Of a stretch of DNA of 64,000 bases, positions 17,501-27,521 are shown in pieces. Source of the DNA: Pseudomonas sp. FEN (GTDB lineage: Bacteria > Pseudomonadota > Gammaproteobacteria > Pseudomonadales > Pseudomonadaceae); the NCBI RefSeq assembly GCF_904067045.1, contig NZ_CAJFDC010000013.1:310001-374000 (forward strand). Reading direction: 5' to 3'. A model generated the notes under the pieces. It was not told where the DNA came from. It ran no database searches and saw only the letters and a program-made list of their open reading frames with translations. A program made the position numbers and the translations under genes. The stretch's first letter is position 1. Each line of letters begins with the position of its first letter.

Positions 17501-20500
17501 ATAGCCATTGACCGTAATTGGTGAATCGCGGATCGGTTTCGATCAGATAGCCGGAAGTGCTGCTGGGCAGCGAATGAAACAGCGCGTTATCCGGCAAGGC
17601 ACTGTTCACCCCGCCCGTGAGAATACGCTCCGCCACGCCACCGACATTGTTGGTGGAATTGGCCAATACCGCGCTGATCGGCGTGAGGCTGGGCTCATGG
17701 ATAGCACGGCTGGCCACCTCGGCAGCGCCCACCTTTCCAAGGCTCAGACTCGCGAGCTGGGTGCCACTACCTTGAGGGGCGGTGTTCTGCTCATAAACCG
17801 TCGGTTGCAAGGAAATCGCCTGCACGCTGGCCGCCGGGTTGTAGGCGGCGGAATTGATCCCCTGACTGTCGCGCCCCTTCTCCTGGATGCGATAGAAGTT
17901 CGTGAGCGTGCCGTTCTCCGTGGTGACCTGCTGGCCGGCGACTTCGGTGTTGGTCAGGCTGTTGGCGTTGGCTTGCAATACGCCGCCGGCAATGATCCGG
18001 CTCTTGTCGTTGAGGATCTGGTCGGCGTTGATGCGCAGATTGCCGCCAGCAAGTATTTGCCCGGGGTCGGAACTGGCAATCTGGGTTTGGGTCACGACGC
18101 GGGTCAGGTCGTAGCGATTCCATTCGTCATTGCTGCCTTCCGGGGTTACCAGAATGTCGACTTCGTTGTTATAGATCGAAATCTGATTGGGATCGTAACG
18201 ATTGACCGAACCCGACAGTTGATACTGTTGCAGTGCCTGGCGCGAAACCTCGACCACGCGGGTCGAGAAGTGTTCGTTGGTGTTGCGCACCGAGGCCGCG
18301 TTCAAGGTCAGGCCGCCGAGGGCCTCGACGGTCGCACTCGCGTTGTTGAGTTCAAGCGCCTGGCCGGTGGCCTTGTAGGCGCTGTCCAGCGCGCCGCCGA
18401 TGGCCATGTCACCGGCACTGAAGATCAACCCGTGTTCGCTGTTGTTCAGGTATTGCGCACCGATATCCAGGCTCACGCGAGCGGCAATCACCGCCGCCGT
18501 GCCGTTTTCGACGGTATTGGTCAGCGTGCCCGCCGCCAGCGCCAGCTCGTCGCCGTAGATGCGCCCGGTACCCAGGTTGCTCAAGGTCGGCGCGCTCAAG
18601 CGGGTGTACTGGCCATTGATCAAGCCGCGGTTGACCAGCGATTCGCTGGCACTCAGTTGCACCTGCAAGGCACTGATCTCACCGGCGGCGGCGTTATCGA
18701 TTTTCCGCGCCGACAGCGTCAACAGGTTGCCCGCCTGCAAGCCGGCCTGATTGCTCAGCAGCCCAGTGGTTGCCACGCTCAGGTTACCGTTGGCCTGCAG
18801 CAGGCCGGTATTGAAGTAGTCGCCGTTGAGCGTGAAAGACAGATCGCCCAGGCTCAAGGCCCGGCCGTTGCCGGCATAGCGGGCGCTGTTGAGGGTCAAC
18901 GAGCGCCCGGCGACCAGCGTGCCACCCTGGTTGCTGACGGTTTGGGTCTTAGCCGCCAGGTTGCGGTCGGTCAGCAAAAACTGCGTGCCGGCCGAGATCT
19001 TCCCGGACTGATTGTCCACCGTGCCACTGCCGGTCACGGTCAAGGCCTGATCGGCAATGATCGAGCCAACCTGGTTGCCCAACTGATCGGCGCTGAGGCT
19101 GATGGTCCGCCCTTCAATACCTTGGTCCGAGCCTTGAGTGCCGGCGTTGTCAATCTGCGCCGCCGTCATCAACAGATCGGCGCCGGTGCGAATCAGGCCG
19201 GCGCTGTTATCGAGCTTGCCGTCGATATCGAACCTGAGGTTGCCCAGTGCTTCGATGCGACCGCCATGATTGTCGAGGCTGGTAGCAACGAGGGTCGCAG
19301 TGGTACCGCTCTGCAATTGCCCATGATTGCCATTGCCGATGGCTCCGGTATGGATGTCCAGGGCTTGCCCGGCACCGATGAAGCCCGCGGTGTTGAGCAA
19401 CTGGTCCGAAGTCAGCGTGATCGATTGCAGCGCCTCGAGGTGACCGTCACTGTTGTCCAGCAGGCCGTCCGTGGTGGTCAGCGTCAGGCTCGACTTTACC
19501 GAAGCGAGGCTGCCTTGGTGGTTGCTCAGCGAGGCGGCGGTGACCTGCAAGGCGCCCTGGCTGGCGATCACGCCCTGGCTGTTATCCAGCGCCCCCTGCA
19601 ATTCAATGCTCGCGACGGCAGGACCGCTCTGCAGCACTTCGCCTTTCACATTGGACATCGCACGGGCCTTGAGCCGTACCTGGGCCGCACTGACTTTGGC
19701 GCCATCGCTGCGCAGTACCTGCGCGGCGCTGACGCTCAGCGTGTCCTTCGCGGCCACGCGGGCGCGGCTGACGTCGACGTCGCCCTGGTTGCTGGTGAGT
19801 GTCAGTTGGGTGGCGGAAGTCTGGCTGTCACTCAGGTCGACGGTCGCGGCTTGGGCCTGCAGGCTTTCGGCGGCGATATTCTGTCCCTTGGCGCTCAGCT
19901 GGCCGGAAACATTCAGGCTCAGCGAACCGGTCGGCCCCAGCTTGCCGCTGCTGTCGACCCCGGCGGCCAGGGTCGAGCCGCTGGTGCTGCGCAGGCTCCC
20001 GGCCGTCAGCCGGGTATTGCCCTGGGCCGCCACGATACCGCTGTTGTCGATATCGGCCGCCGTGTTGAGGGTCAGGTCGCCCTTGGCGTACAGCGTGCCA
20101 CTGTTCTGGACTCCGGTGCCTGTCTCGACCTGCGTCAAACCGGCGCTGCTGATCTGTCCGCTGTTCTCCAGGCGCCCGTCGGCACGGATCACCACATCAC
20201 CGGCACTGGCGCCGATCTGTCCGGCGTTGCGCACCCCGACACCGGCGCCATTGCCCACCAGGACGATCTTGCCGGCATACATGCCGCCCAGTTGCGCGAC
20301 ATCGATGCCGACCACCGGCGCGGTCGCAGTGCCGCTATCGGCCGTGGTCTTGCCGGCCTGGACGCTCAAGTCCTTGGCCCAGATGCCCGCATTGACCTCG
20401 ACGGTGCGCGCGATGACTTCGGTGTAATCGCTGTCGCGGGTATCCATCCCGGCACCGTTGATGCTTATCTTGCCGCCATCGACTTGATAGCCGCGCAGTT

Positions 20501-21134
20501 CGCCGTTCTCGAATTGCGCCTTGCCGGTGGTGAGGGTCGCGCGATTGGCGTTGATGAAACCACAGCCGTCACAGCTGATCCCGGACGGGTTGGCGATCAC
20601 CACCTGCGCCCGGGAACCGGCGACTTCGACATAGCCGTTGAGCTGACTCGGATTGCTCGAATTGACCTCGTTGAGGATCACCCGCGCCGTGCCACGGCCC
20701 AACGCCGGGTTGCCGTCCACCCAGCCGCCCAGTTGGGTCTGGCTGTTGGTCGCCGAGTTGTTGAGGATCACGCCACGCCGATCGACGTCGAACTGTTGAT
20801 AGGTGTTGCGCGACACACCGCCCGCGCTGGGTGCGGTGATGTTGACCTGGGGCACCCCGTTCCCGGTGATCCCGATGCCCGGCTGCTGCGCGGCAGGCGC
20901 GCCAGGATCGGCGACCACGGCCGCCTGCGCCGAGGCGGCGCCCAGCGTGATCAGGCCAAGCCCCGCCATCAAGGCAAAACGCAGGGGGGTCAGGCGTACC
21001 ACGCAGCCGACGCCAGACACCGCGCCTGTCACTCCGCCGCCCGTTGCTTTCGAGCCGCTGCTCACATTTTCGGCCACCACCATCAACAGGCCGCGAGCCT
21101 TGTTGAAAATGATCCGATACAGATGCTTGTTAAT
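12268..21134 (-). pseudogene. cdiA: CdiA-type two-partner-secretion effector, full locus with one frameshift and no ATG
   Basis: Corrected for one missing base, the gene would encode about 2,955 residues. Order: extended signal peptide region (NKHLYRIIFNKARGLLMVV), TPS secretion domain with SNTYQQFDV-like NTYQQFDVDRRGVIL and ANPSGISCDGCGFI at about residues 75-200, long FHA-type repeats, pretoxin region and nuclease-like tip. The first frame (to 14505) and the second (from 14502) join in sense if one base is added at 14571-14580, where the reading changes from GSTVGVAF to VPLSLSESDHSKTRSAV. The start is also odd: AAGGA is 7 bases before ATT (21134-21132), where the family has ATG; a TTG at 21140 is in frame but too close to it. 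Either sequencing error or decay explains this. Confidence 0.8.
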
Positions 21135-21199
21135 GTTCAATTCCTTTTGAGCCGCGCCAATTCGCAGAGGCGCCCGAGATCAAGATAAGGTGTTGCGAA

Positions 21200-21718
21200 C
21201 TACGAGACCTGAAGCAACGGGTGGGCGGCGAACCAGGCCCGCGCCTCGGCGGGCATGATTCCGATACCCTGCCACGTCTTGATACTCAAGCCGCGCTCAT
21301 TGCCCCGATGCCCCAAGTGACGGCCAAGACGCTGCGTCCAGAGCCGGTCATGGAGCAATTTCGACAGTTGTCGGGTATGCCCGAAAGGCGCCACCCAGTC
21401 ACTGATCCAGAGACGCTCGCCACTGTTCCAGTCAGCCTCGGGCATGCACACCGGCGGGTTGTGCAGATAGCGCTGTTCGGCCTCGGCACTGAGGCTCATC
21501 CACGCCATGTAGAACACTGGCGTGCCTTGCTCGCTGGCGAGCATGAACTGACACCGTTTGATCGCCGGCAGCAGCAGCGCCGACAAGGTATGCAACGGTG
21601 CCTCGCGATGGGCCGCCGACTGCATCCACAGCCAGACGGCGGAACCGAGCACGCTCGCTTCGCTCCAGGGCTCGTCGAACTGCTCGGGTGCAAGGATTTC
21701 AAGACTACCGAACTGCAT
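21200..21718 (-). CDS. HlyC-type toxin-activating lysine acyltransferase
   Basis: The 172-residue protein matches the HlyC family, cytoplasmic enzymes that move a fatty acyl group from acyl-ACP to lysines of a secreted toxin. It has the family pattern WNSGERLWISDWVAPFG at about 97-113, and the expected catalytic pair, His37 and Asp107. GGAGG lies just before the ATG at 21718. It sits between cdiB (11 bases upstream) and cdiA (about 65 bases downstream), all leftward, so its target is presumably CdiA, as for acyltransferases reported in some CDI loci. No RTX toxin gene is in the window. Confidence 0.85.
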   Translation of the reverse strand: MQFGSLEILAPEQFDEPWSEASVLGSAVWLWMQSAAHREAPLHTLSALLLPAIKRCQFMLASEQGTPVFYMAWMSLSAEAEQRYLHNPPVCMPEADWNSGERLWISDWVAPFGHTRQLSKLLHDRLWTQRLGRHLGHRGNERGLSIKTWQGIGIMPAEARAWFAAHPLLQVS

Positions 21719-21729
21719 GCCTGCCTCCG

Positions 21730-23490
21730 TCAAAATGACCAACTGAGATTGAAGCCAGCGGTGACATCGGCTGTCTCGAAATGGCTGGGTTTCATCAGTG
21801 GTTGGCCGACGAACAGGTCGTAGGACATCTGCTTGTAGCCACCGCGCATACCGATTACCGCACCGGCCAAGCGGTTCCCGGACAGGTACTGGCTGGAGTG
21901 TCCGCCGACCTCGCCATAGTCGACGCCGAGATAAAGTTCCTGGCTGTTCTGAAAGACGAACCAGCCCAGGTCATTACGCAAGGTCCAGCCTCGCTCGGCG
22001 GACAGGATCTGCTCGCCATCGAAGCCACGGACGCTGTAGCGCCCACCGATGGAGAAACGATCCTGCGTCACCAACGACGAACGATTCCACTGGCCGCGCC
22101 AGGCGCCGATATAGCGAAATTGCTGAGTTCCCAGACGAAACGGGGTTTGCAGTTGAGCGCTGGCGTAGATGATCTTCGGCCGCGACGTCCCCTCGCCAAG
22201 GTCTTCTTCCGGTGCGCGCAAGGCATGGTCTGCTCCGGTACCACGTCGATAGCTCAGGCCCAGATCCAGGGTATTGCTGCCCATGAATTCGCGGTGATCA
22301 AGCCCCAACTGCCACCCCGCCATGCGCCGGCGCTGCACTTCAATTTCGGTGTCGTCGATGGCGTTGCTGGAGGTGCGCGTCCAGCCACTGGCCCAGGCCG
22401 TTGTCTTGCGCACGGCGTCACGGTAGATCAGTCGAGAAAGTTTCAGCTCGTTGTTGCGGCTGCGGCCCTGATAGTCGTAGCTCTGATTGTTCCCGGCCAC
22501 GGTCTGGTGATAGCTGTACTCGCTGGACGTCAGCCCCAACTGCCAGTAGTCGTAGGGGATCGAGTAGTACAGGGTGTGCCCTTCGGAACCGCGATCACCA
22601 CTTCTGCCACCGCCCAGGTTGTGGCTGAAACTGGCATAGAACAGGTCATTGAGACTCAGCGGATTATCCAGCGACAGCGCGACATTGCCTTGATATTGAC
22701 CGGTGTCCCTGCTGCCCGAGTCGTCCATCGACAGGCTCAGGCGAGCCACGGACGCTTGCTTCCAGAGGATCACCACATCGCTTTCGCCTGGCTTGGCATC
22801 GGCATCGGTTGCCGGAGTAATCTGCACGTCAGCCTCGGCGGTGGGCACCCGTTTGAAGTTCTCCAGGGCTTGTTCGATGTCCCGCAGGTTCAACAGATCA
22901 CCGGGTTGGGCGGGCACGGCGTTCCACAACGTCGCCCGCGATGAAGTGCCGTCGGCAAACCGAATGTGTTTGATGCGTCCTGGAATCAGCACCAGGGAGA
23001 GCGTTCCCTGGCTCAGGTCCTGAGGGACGGCCAGTACCCGCGTGGTGATGAAGCCGCGCGCGATGATCAGGTTCTGTATGCGTTTCATCGTCAGGTTGAT
23101 GCCCGCCGCGCCCAGGCAACGGCCCTGTGCGGGATCGGACGCCGGGTTGGCGCCACGCAGGGCCCACTGGAAGGCCGCCGCGCCCTCGCCTTCGAGCACG
23201 ATATGGCGAATGGTGAAGCAGGGGGTTTCATTGACCGGCAACCGGCCCTGGCCATCATCCGCGGCCGCCTTGAGGCGTACGTCAGGGGAGGATTCGCGCT
23301 GTTCACGCTCGACCCGTTCGCGCTCCTGCTGGCGCAACAACGGCTGTTCCGGCGCCCTCGGCTCCGCCGCCATGGCCGCGAGGCTGGCAAACAGACTGAC
23401 GATTGCGAGGGGGTACAACGAACGTTGCACGACGAACCGGCCACGCACGCAAGCGCGCAGCCGGACACACGAATAAGGCTTGAACAACAC
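21730..23490 (-). CDS. cdiB: TpsB/CdiB outer-membrane transporter of the CDI locus
   Basis: This is the outer-membrane pore of a two-partner secretion system, exporting the CdiA filament. From a GTG at 23490, preceded by AGGGA, it is 586 residues: a signal peptide ending near AMAA (about 45), a charged linker, POTRA-like domains (CFTIRHIVLEGEGAAAF onward), then a 16-strand-type barrel carrying the VRGFDGEQ family motif near residue 487 and a terminal phenylalanine typical of outer-membrane proteins. An ATG at 23583 is in frame but would put 31 unrelated residues before the signal. It is the first gene of the cdiB-acyltransferase-cdiA-immunity order. The frame is intact. Confidence 0.92.
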   Translation of the reverse strand: MLFKPYSCVRLRACVRGRFVVQRSLYPLAIVSLFASLAAMAAEPRAPEQPLLRQQERERVEREQRESSPDVRLKAAADDGQGRLPVNETPCFTIRHIVLEGEGAAAFQWALRGANPASDPAQGRCLGAAGINLTMKRIQNLIIARGFITTRVLAVPQDLSQGTLSLVLIPGRIKHIRFADGTSSRATLWNAVPAQPGDLLNLRDIEQALENFKRVPTAEADVQITPATDADAKPGESDVVILWKQASVARLSLSMDDSGSRDTGQYQGNVALSLDNPLSLNDLFYASFSHNLGGGRSGDRGSEGHTLYYSIPYDYWQLGLTSSEYSYHQTVAGNNQSYDYQGRSRNNELKLSRLIYRDAVRKTTAWASGWTRTSSNAIDDTEIEVQRRRMAGWQLGLDHREFMGSNTLDLGLSYRRGTGADHALRAPEEDLGEGTSRPKIIYASAQLQTPFRLGTQQFRYIGAWRGQWNRSSLVTQDRFSIGGRYSVRGFDGEQILSAERGWTLRNDLGWFVFQNSQELYLGVDYGEVGGHSSQYLSGNRLAGAVIGMRGGYKQMSYDLFVGQPLMKPSHFETADVTAGFNLSWSF

Positions 23491-23736
23491 GACACATCCC
23501 TGATGTATGAAACTTCCCGCAACGTGCCGTGAATCAGCGCATTGTCGAACAATTGTAATGAGGAGCGGACAAGAGCGAAACAATTAGATACATCGACTCA
23601 GAAAAGTTCCACCCCCCGAGAAACAAAAAAGGCGACGACAAACCAACACGAGCCAGAATCCATGCAACGCGTCGCAATGGCCTCCCTCGCCCCTTAGAAT
23701 GGTGGCATCCCGGTTCAGTCGTTAAGGACAGTGTCG

Positions 23737-24642
23737 ATGTCGAGTTCCTCCCGTGTGCGCACCTACGGCATGCAGCAACGCAGCGACCGCCCGGATTTCT
23801 ATATCCGTGACAAACAGGCCCGCCCGGCCATTGTCACCGCACACCGACATGACTACTTCCAGATCCAGATCAACCTGGGTGGCGACACCGTGCAGCACAT
23901 CGGCGGCGCCATCCGGCCTTATCCGCATCAGGCCCTGGCTTTTATCCTGCCCCATCGCCTGCACCTGATCCCGCACCCGGAAGACGGCAACTTTGTCCTG
24001 ATCAATTTTTCCCAGGCGTTTTTCCTGCCGCACCTGCACTGCGACCCGCTGGACCTGGAAGACCTCTCCATCCATGACCTGCCGGAACTGTCACCGTTCC
24101 AGCATCAGGAGCACCTGGATTTCATCCTCGCCGACCAGGACTTCGCCGAAGTCCTGGTCCTGCTGGAAAAAATGCGCGAGCTGGACCAGAGCCGCGACCT
24201 GGGCACCCGGCAGGCGCTCAAGGGCTGCCTGCTGCAACTGACCGGCAAGGTCTGCAGCCTGTACGCGAGCGAGTTGCAGGCCTTGTCGGCGAACAAGGCC
24301 GCACGTCGCGGTCGGCGGGATGCGCTGGCACGGGTCTCGGATTATCTGCGCGAACATATCGCCAACCCGGCGCTGAACCTCAAGGACACCGCCGAGGCGG
24401 CCTTTCTGTCAGCCAACTACCTGACGCACTTGCTGCGCAAGGAAACCGGCAGCAGCTTCTCGGAGCTGGTGCTGGAACGCCGCATGCGCCTGGCGCGCAC
24501 GCATCTGCTCAATAGCGAAAAACCGGTGAGCCAGATTGCGCAATTGTGTGGCTTTGCCGACGAGGCCTACTTCTCGCGCCGCTTCAAGGCCACGCAGGGC
24601 CTGCCGCCGGGTCAGTTTCGACGTCAACGGCCAGAGTCCTGA
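23737..24642 (+). CDS. AraC-family transcriptional regulator
   Basis: A 301-residue regulator with an N-terminal cupin-like sensing domain (VTAHRHDYFQIQINLGGDTV) and a C-terminal double helix-turn-helix. The latter shows LKDTAEAAFLSANYLTHLLR and the signature PVSQIAQLCGFADEAYFSRR. AAGGA is 9 bases before the ATG at 23737; a GTG two codons earlier is too close. It is divergent from cdiB with a 246-base gap, so it could regulate the CDI genes, but it may equally act elsewhere. The effector is unknown. Confidence 0.9.
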   Translation: MSSSSRVRTYGMQQRSDRPDFYIRDKQARPAIVTAHRHDYFQIQINLGGDTVQHIGGAIRPYPHQALAFILPHRLHLIPHPEDGNFVLINFSQAFFLPHLHCDPLDLEDLSIHDLPELSPFQHQEHLDFILADQDFAEVLVLLEKMRELDQSRDLGTRQALKGCLLQLTGKVCSLYASELQALSANKAARRGRRDALARVSDYLREHIANPALNLKDTAEAAFLSANYLTHLLRKETGSSFSELVLERRMRLARTHLLNSEKPVSQIAQLCGFADEAYFSRRFKATQGLPPGQFRRQRPES

Positions 24643-24714
24643 ATCAGGCACGCCACGCCACGCTCAACACACCGTCCACCAGCGTCATACGAGCAATCCT
24701 GAGCGGCAGAAAAC

Positions 24715-25503
24715 TCATGCATAGCTGTAAACCATTTCCCTCAGGTAACGGTCCAGGCGCGGACTGTCTTCCCTGGTACGCGGCAATGCCGGCACTGGGC
24801 ACTCCAGCTGTGTCTCGATAAATCCATGCAACGCCGGACGCCGAGGCCCGTGGGCCGATTCATCGACACTGCGCTTGAGCCTCAGCAACTCATCGACCTC
24901 CTCCAGCAGCAGCGGATCGTCGATGGTCTTGAGCAAGGCGTCGAACGTCATCGGCGGGCGCCCCAGGCCCATGTCGATCCAGCGCACCGCCAACAAGGGT
25001 CGTAGCACGTAGAAATACTTCTTAAAACGCACTGTTTCGCCTTGCAGGTAGCCGCGGAAATTCTTCCTGGCCATCGACAGGTAGTGATTACGCGCGGCCG
25101 GCGGGCTGTAGAACGCCTCCGCCAATTCGTACAACTGCCGGGTAGCCGGTTCTTCGCGGTGGTACACCAAGGGCGAGTCGAGCCATTCGAGCAAGGCTGG
25201 GTTGGACTTGCGCAACAACCCGAGGGTCTTGCGCAATTCCCAGCCACTGATATCCAGTTCGTCGTCCAGGGGACGTTCAATCACATCCCGTGCTTCACTG
25301 ACCTGGATGAACCAGTCCGGCTTTTCCACGTAGACAAAACGCACGTCGTAATCACTGTCCGTCGAAGAAAAGCCCCAGGCACGACTACCCGACTCACAGG
25401 CATACAGCACCTTGACGTTACGTTCGCGTTCTATTCGCGCAAGCTCCTCCAGCACCCGGGCACGCATGGCGCTATCCAGCGGGTGACGTTCTGCATGTTC
25501 CAT
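24715..25503 (-). CDS. RlaP-like nucleotidyltransferase of the RNA-repair operon
   Basis: The 262-residue protein has a polymerase-beta-type nucleotidyltransferase core: GSRAWGF at residues 39-45 followed by STDSDYDVRFVYV, whose aspartates 51 and 53 are the metal ligands. It then has a helical C-terminal part with YLSMARKNFRGYL. This matches the RlaP/YcgL group often found in rtc clusters; the nucleotide moved and its acceptor are not known. It is the last gene of a tight leftward operon after rtcB, 12 bases from the upstream stop, with AGGAAA before the ATG. A part in RNA 3'-end healing or tagging is inference from context. Confidence 0.85.
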   Translation of the reverse strand: MEHAERHPLDSAMRARVLEELARIERERNVKVLYACESGSRAWGFSSTDSDYDVRFVYVEKPDWFIQVSEARDVIERPLDDELDISGWELRKTLGLLRKSNPALLEWLDSPLVYHREEPATRQLYELAEAFYSPPAARNHYLSMARKNFRGYLQGETVRFKKYFYVLRPLLAVRWIDMGLGRPPMTFDALLKTIDDPLLLEEVDELLRLKRSVDESAHGPRRPALHGFIETQLECPVPALPRTREDSPRLDRYLREMVYSYA

Positions 25504-25515
25504 TTTTATTTCCTT

Positions 25516-26157
25516 TCAATCCGTTGCACTGGCAACCAGCGCACTCAGTGTGCGACGCCGAGGGTTCCAGACGGTCAGGCACCAGACACCCCACCACTCC
25601 AGTCCATCGTCGAAGTAGTTACTCCACGGAATCGTGTTAGGAAGCCCCTCAACCCTGTCACTATCTGCCTGGAAACGATCGACCCAGTTCAACACCACAA
25701 TATCGTCCTGCTCATCAAGTCCGAGCTGCTCCAGCCACTCCTTGAAGAGCACCACGACCGACTCGCCAGTAATGTTGATGCTATAGGGGGGATCGCAAAA
25801 AGCATCAAACAACGTTGAATGACTCAACCGAGGAGACAGAGTGATGCTCAGATCAAACACCTTCGCCCGATCCAAAGGCGTGGCCACCGCCTGATCCAGC
25901 TTCCAGGTCAGGGGTGGTATCCGGTCGATACAGTCCGGTCGCAGTCGAATCAGTGACTGGCGCCACTCATGCTGGCTGACCATGATCTGTTCATACATTG
26001 CCATCAGGGCCTGTCGATGCAACGCCTCATTCACCGAAATCTCAGGCTCGACGACCAGCACCACAAACTCGAAGACGCAACCTGCGCGGCTCATTCGCTC
26101 GCGCAATGAAGCAATTTCTTGCGATTCAATGATCCTCAATTTCTGCAGGTTCGACAT
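25516..26157 (-). CDS. Unknown protein in the rtcB operon (213 aa)
   Basis: I do not recognise this family. The 213-residue protein is soluble, begins MSNLQKLRIIESQEIASLRE, and has a central CVFEFVVLVVEPEISVNE strand-like segment. It is rich in tryptophan towards the end (LEWWGVWCLTVWNPRRR). No catalytic triad or metal motif stands out. AGGGA precedes the ATG; 19 bases separate it from the HEAT gene and 12 from the RlaP-like gene, so it belongs to the same sigma-54-driven transcript and is probably linked to RNA repair. An adaptor or nucleic-acid-binding role is only a guess. Confidence 0.75.
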   Translation of the reverse strand: MSNLQKLRIIESQEIASLRERMSRAGCVFEFVVLVVEPEISVNEALHRQALMAMYEQIMVSQHEWRQSLIRLRPDCIDRIPPLTWKLDQAVATPLDRAKVFDLSITLSPRLSHSTLFDAFCDPPYSINITGESVVVLFKEWLEQLGLDEQDDIVVLNWVDRFQADSDRVEGLPNTIPWSNYFDDGLEWWGVWCLTVWNPRRRTLSALVASATD

Positions 26158-26176
26158 AACGTTATTTCCCTATTTC

Positions 26177-27517
26177 TCACTTCAGCAGACTGACACTCCC
26201 CCTGGGTAACGCCCCTGCCTCTTCCAATTCCTGCAATCGCTGCTGCAAATCCTGGCGCTGCATCTTGGGCGTACTCGAATCCAGCAGAGTGCTCCTCGTG
26301 CTGCAACAACGAGCCAGTTGATAAAGCCAGTAAGTCGACTCATCACGCCCCTGCTCATGACGAAGCAACAAGTACTCCAATTGCCTCCACCCCGGCTTGA
26401 GCGTCAACAGCAGCCAACGACGTGCTTCAGGCAGTTGATACCAGTGTGTGTTCAAGAGACGCTCCAGCGATGCCTCGAAACGAGACCAAGGCTGCTGGCG
26501 CAATAAAGCAATCGCCGCGCTGAAAACCTTGTCCGACGAATCGCCCAGCGCCTCAATCTGCTGCGTCACTCCGCGCTCACCTAGTGCTTGCAACGCCTGT
26601 AACCGCACGCTGGCCGAAGAAGACATCAATGCCCGAGCCAGCATCGGGTCGGCCAGAGACTCATTCAGTTCCTTGGCCAAACCGATCAACCCTAACCATT
26701 CGCGTTTACTGTCGGGAACAGGGCCAACCAATCGACTTAATAGCTCTTGCCTGCAATCCAATTGCCAACGCGACGCAGCCCAACGGACCAAGCAACGCAT
26801 GGCAGCAGACGCGTCAAACATGGCCGCCCGCAAATACGCTCGCGGGTCCTCGACCCGCGTCAACAGCACCCGCAGCGCCTTGACCCTAACGCTGGCACCC
26901 GAGGACTGCATCGCTCGTTCCAGCAATGGCAGCGCTTGTATCGCAGGCAATCCAATACAGGCATCCACCGCCAACTGCCGCACTGTCAGATCCCGATGAA
27001 CTACTGAGCTTTCCAACAACGCCATGCGCCCTACCGATTCTTCGATCAATACACCGAAGAGAAATCGCGAAGCTTTTCCCGTTGAACCAAAAAAGGCTTC
27101 TTCCACTTGTCGGCGTATAGACCCCGTCCGCAACAAAGCACGAGCCCTGGCAAAGGTGACCCCATGATCTGTGCGCTGCTTGTTGGTCAGTGCCAGCAGC
27201 CCTCCCAAACCTCGAAGCAGCAAGTCAGCCCGCTCAGGCACCAGATACTTTTCGAGCCCCTGCGCCGCCTGTTCCCGTACTTGTGGCACCCAATCATTCA
27301 GACGTTCGAACAGCACCCCCAGCGCCTCGGCACTCACATGATCAGACAATCCACGCAACGCGGCTTCGCGAACAAAACCGTTGTAGGATCGACTCAATAT
27401 CACCCAGGCACTGCAAGCAGTGTGATTGTCCAACACATCCCGGACGCGAGCGGCTTCGTAATCAGTCAATTGGTAGGGCCAGTGCCGCATTCCCTTCAAT
27501 TCGTCTCTATCATTCAT
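26177..27517 (-). CDS. HEAT-repeat protein in the rtcB operon
   Basis: The 446-residue protein consists largely of helical repeats of about 30 residues, for example REAALRGLSDHVSAEALGVL, VREQAAQGLEKYLVPERADL and SSASVRLQALQALGERGV. These are HEAT/PBS-lyase-type repeats that usually form protein- or nucleic-acid-binding scaffolds. There is no signal peptide or enzyme motif. The ATG at 27517 is only 4 bases after the rtcB stop, with GGGGT upstream, implying coupled translation. It may hold RtcB or the RlaP-like enzyme on damaged RNA or ribosomes; this is inference. Confidence 0.82.
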   Translation of the reverse strand: MNDRDELKGMRHWPYQLTDYEAARVRDVLDNHTACSAWVILSRSYNGFVREAALRGLSDHVSAEALGVLFERLNDWVPQVREQAAQGLEKYLVPERADLLLRGLGGLLALTNKQRTDHGVTFARARALLRTGSIRRQVEEAFFGSTGKASRFLFGVLIEESVGRMALLESSVVHRDLTVRQLAVDACIGLPAIQALPLLERAMQSSGASVRVKALRVLLTRVEDPRAYLRAAMFDASAAMRCLVRWAASRWQLDCRQELLSRLVGPVPDSKREWLGLIGLAKELNESLADPMLARALMSSSASVRLQALQALGERGVTQQIEALGDSSDKVFSAAIALLRQQPWSRFEASLERLLNTHWYQLPEARRWLLLTLKPGWRQLEYLLLRHEQGRDESTYWLYQLARCCSTRSTLLDSSTPKMQRQDLQQRLQELEEAGALPRGSVSLLK

Positions 27518-27521
27518 CGTG

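Noticed and set aside
17508..21188. A 1226-codon open frame on the forward strand, with another of 543 codons at 15873-17504
   Set aside because: Both run antisense to cdiA. Repetitive GC-rich sequence leaves the opposite strand open by chance; the translations have no family features and no ribosome-binding sites.
21738..23583. RTX toxin as target of the HlyC-like enzyme
   Set aside because: No glycine-rich nonapeptide RTX repeats or type I secretion genes in the window; CdiA is the only plausible neighbour target.
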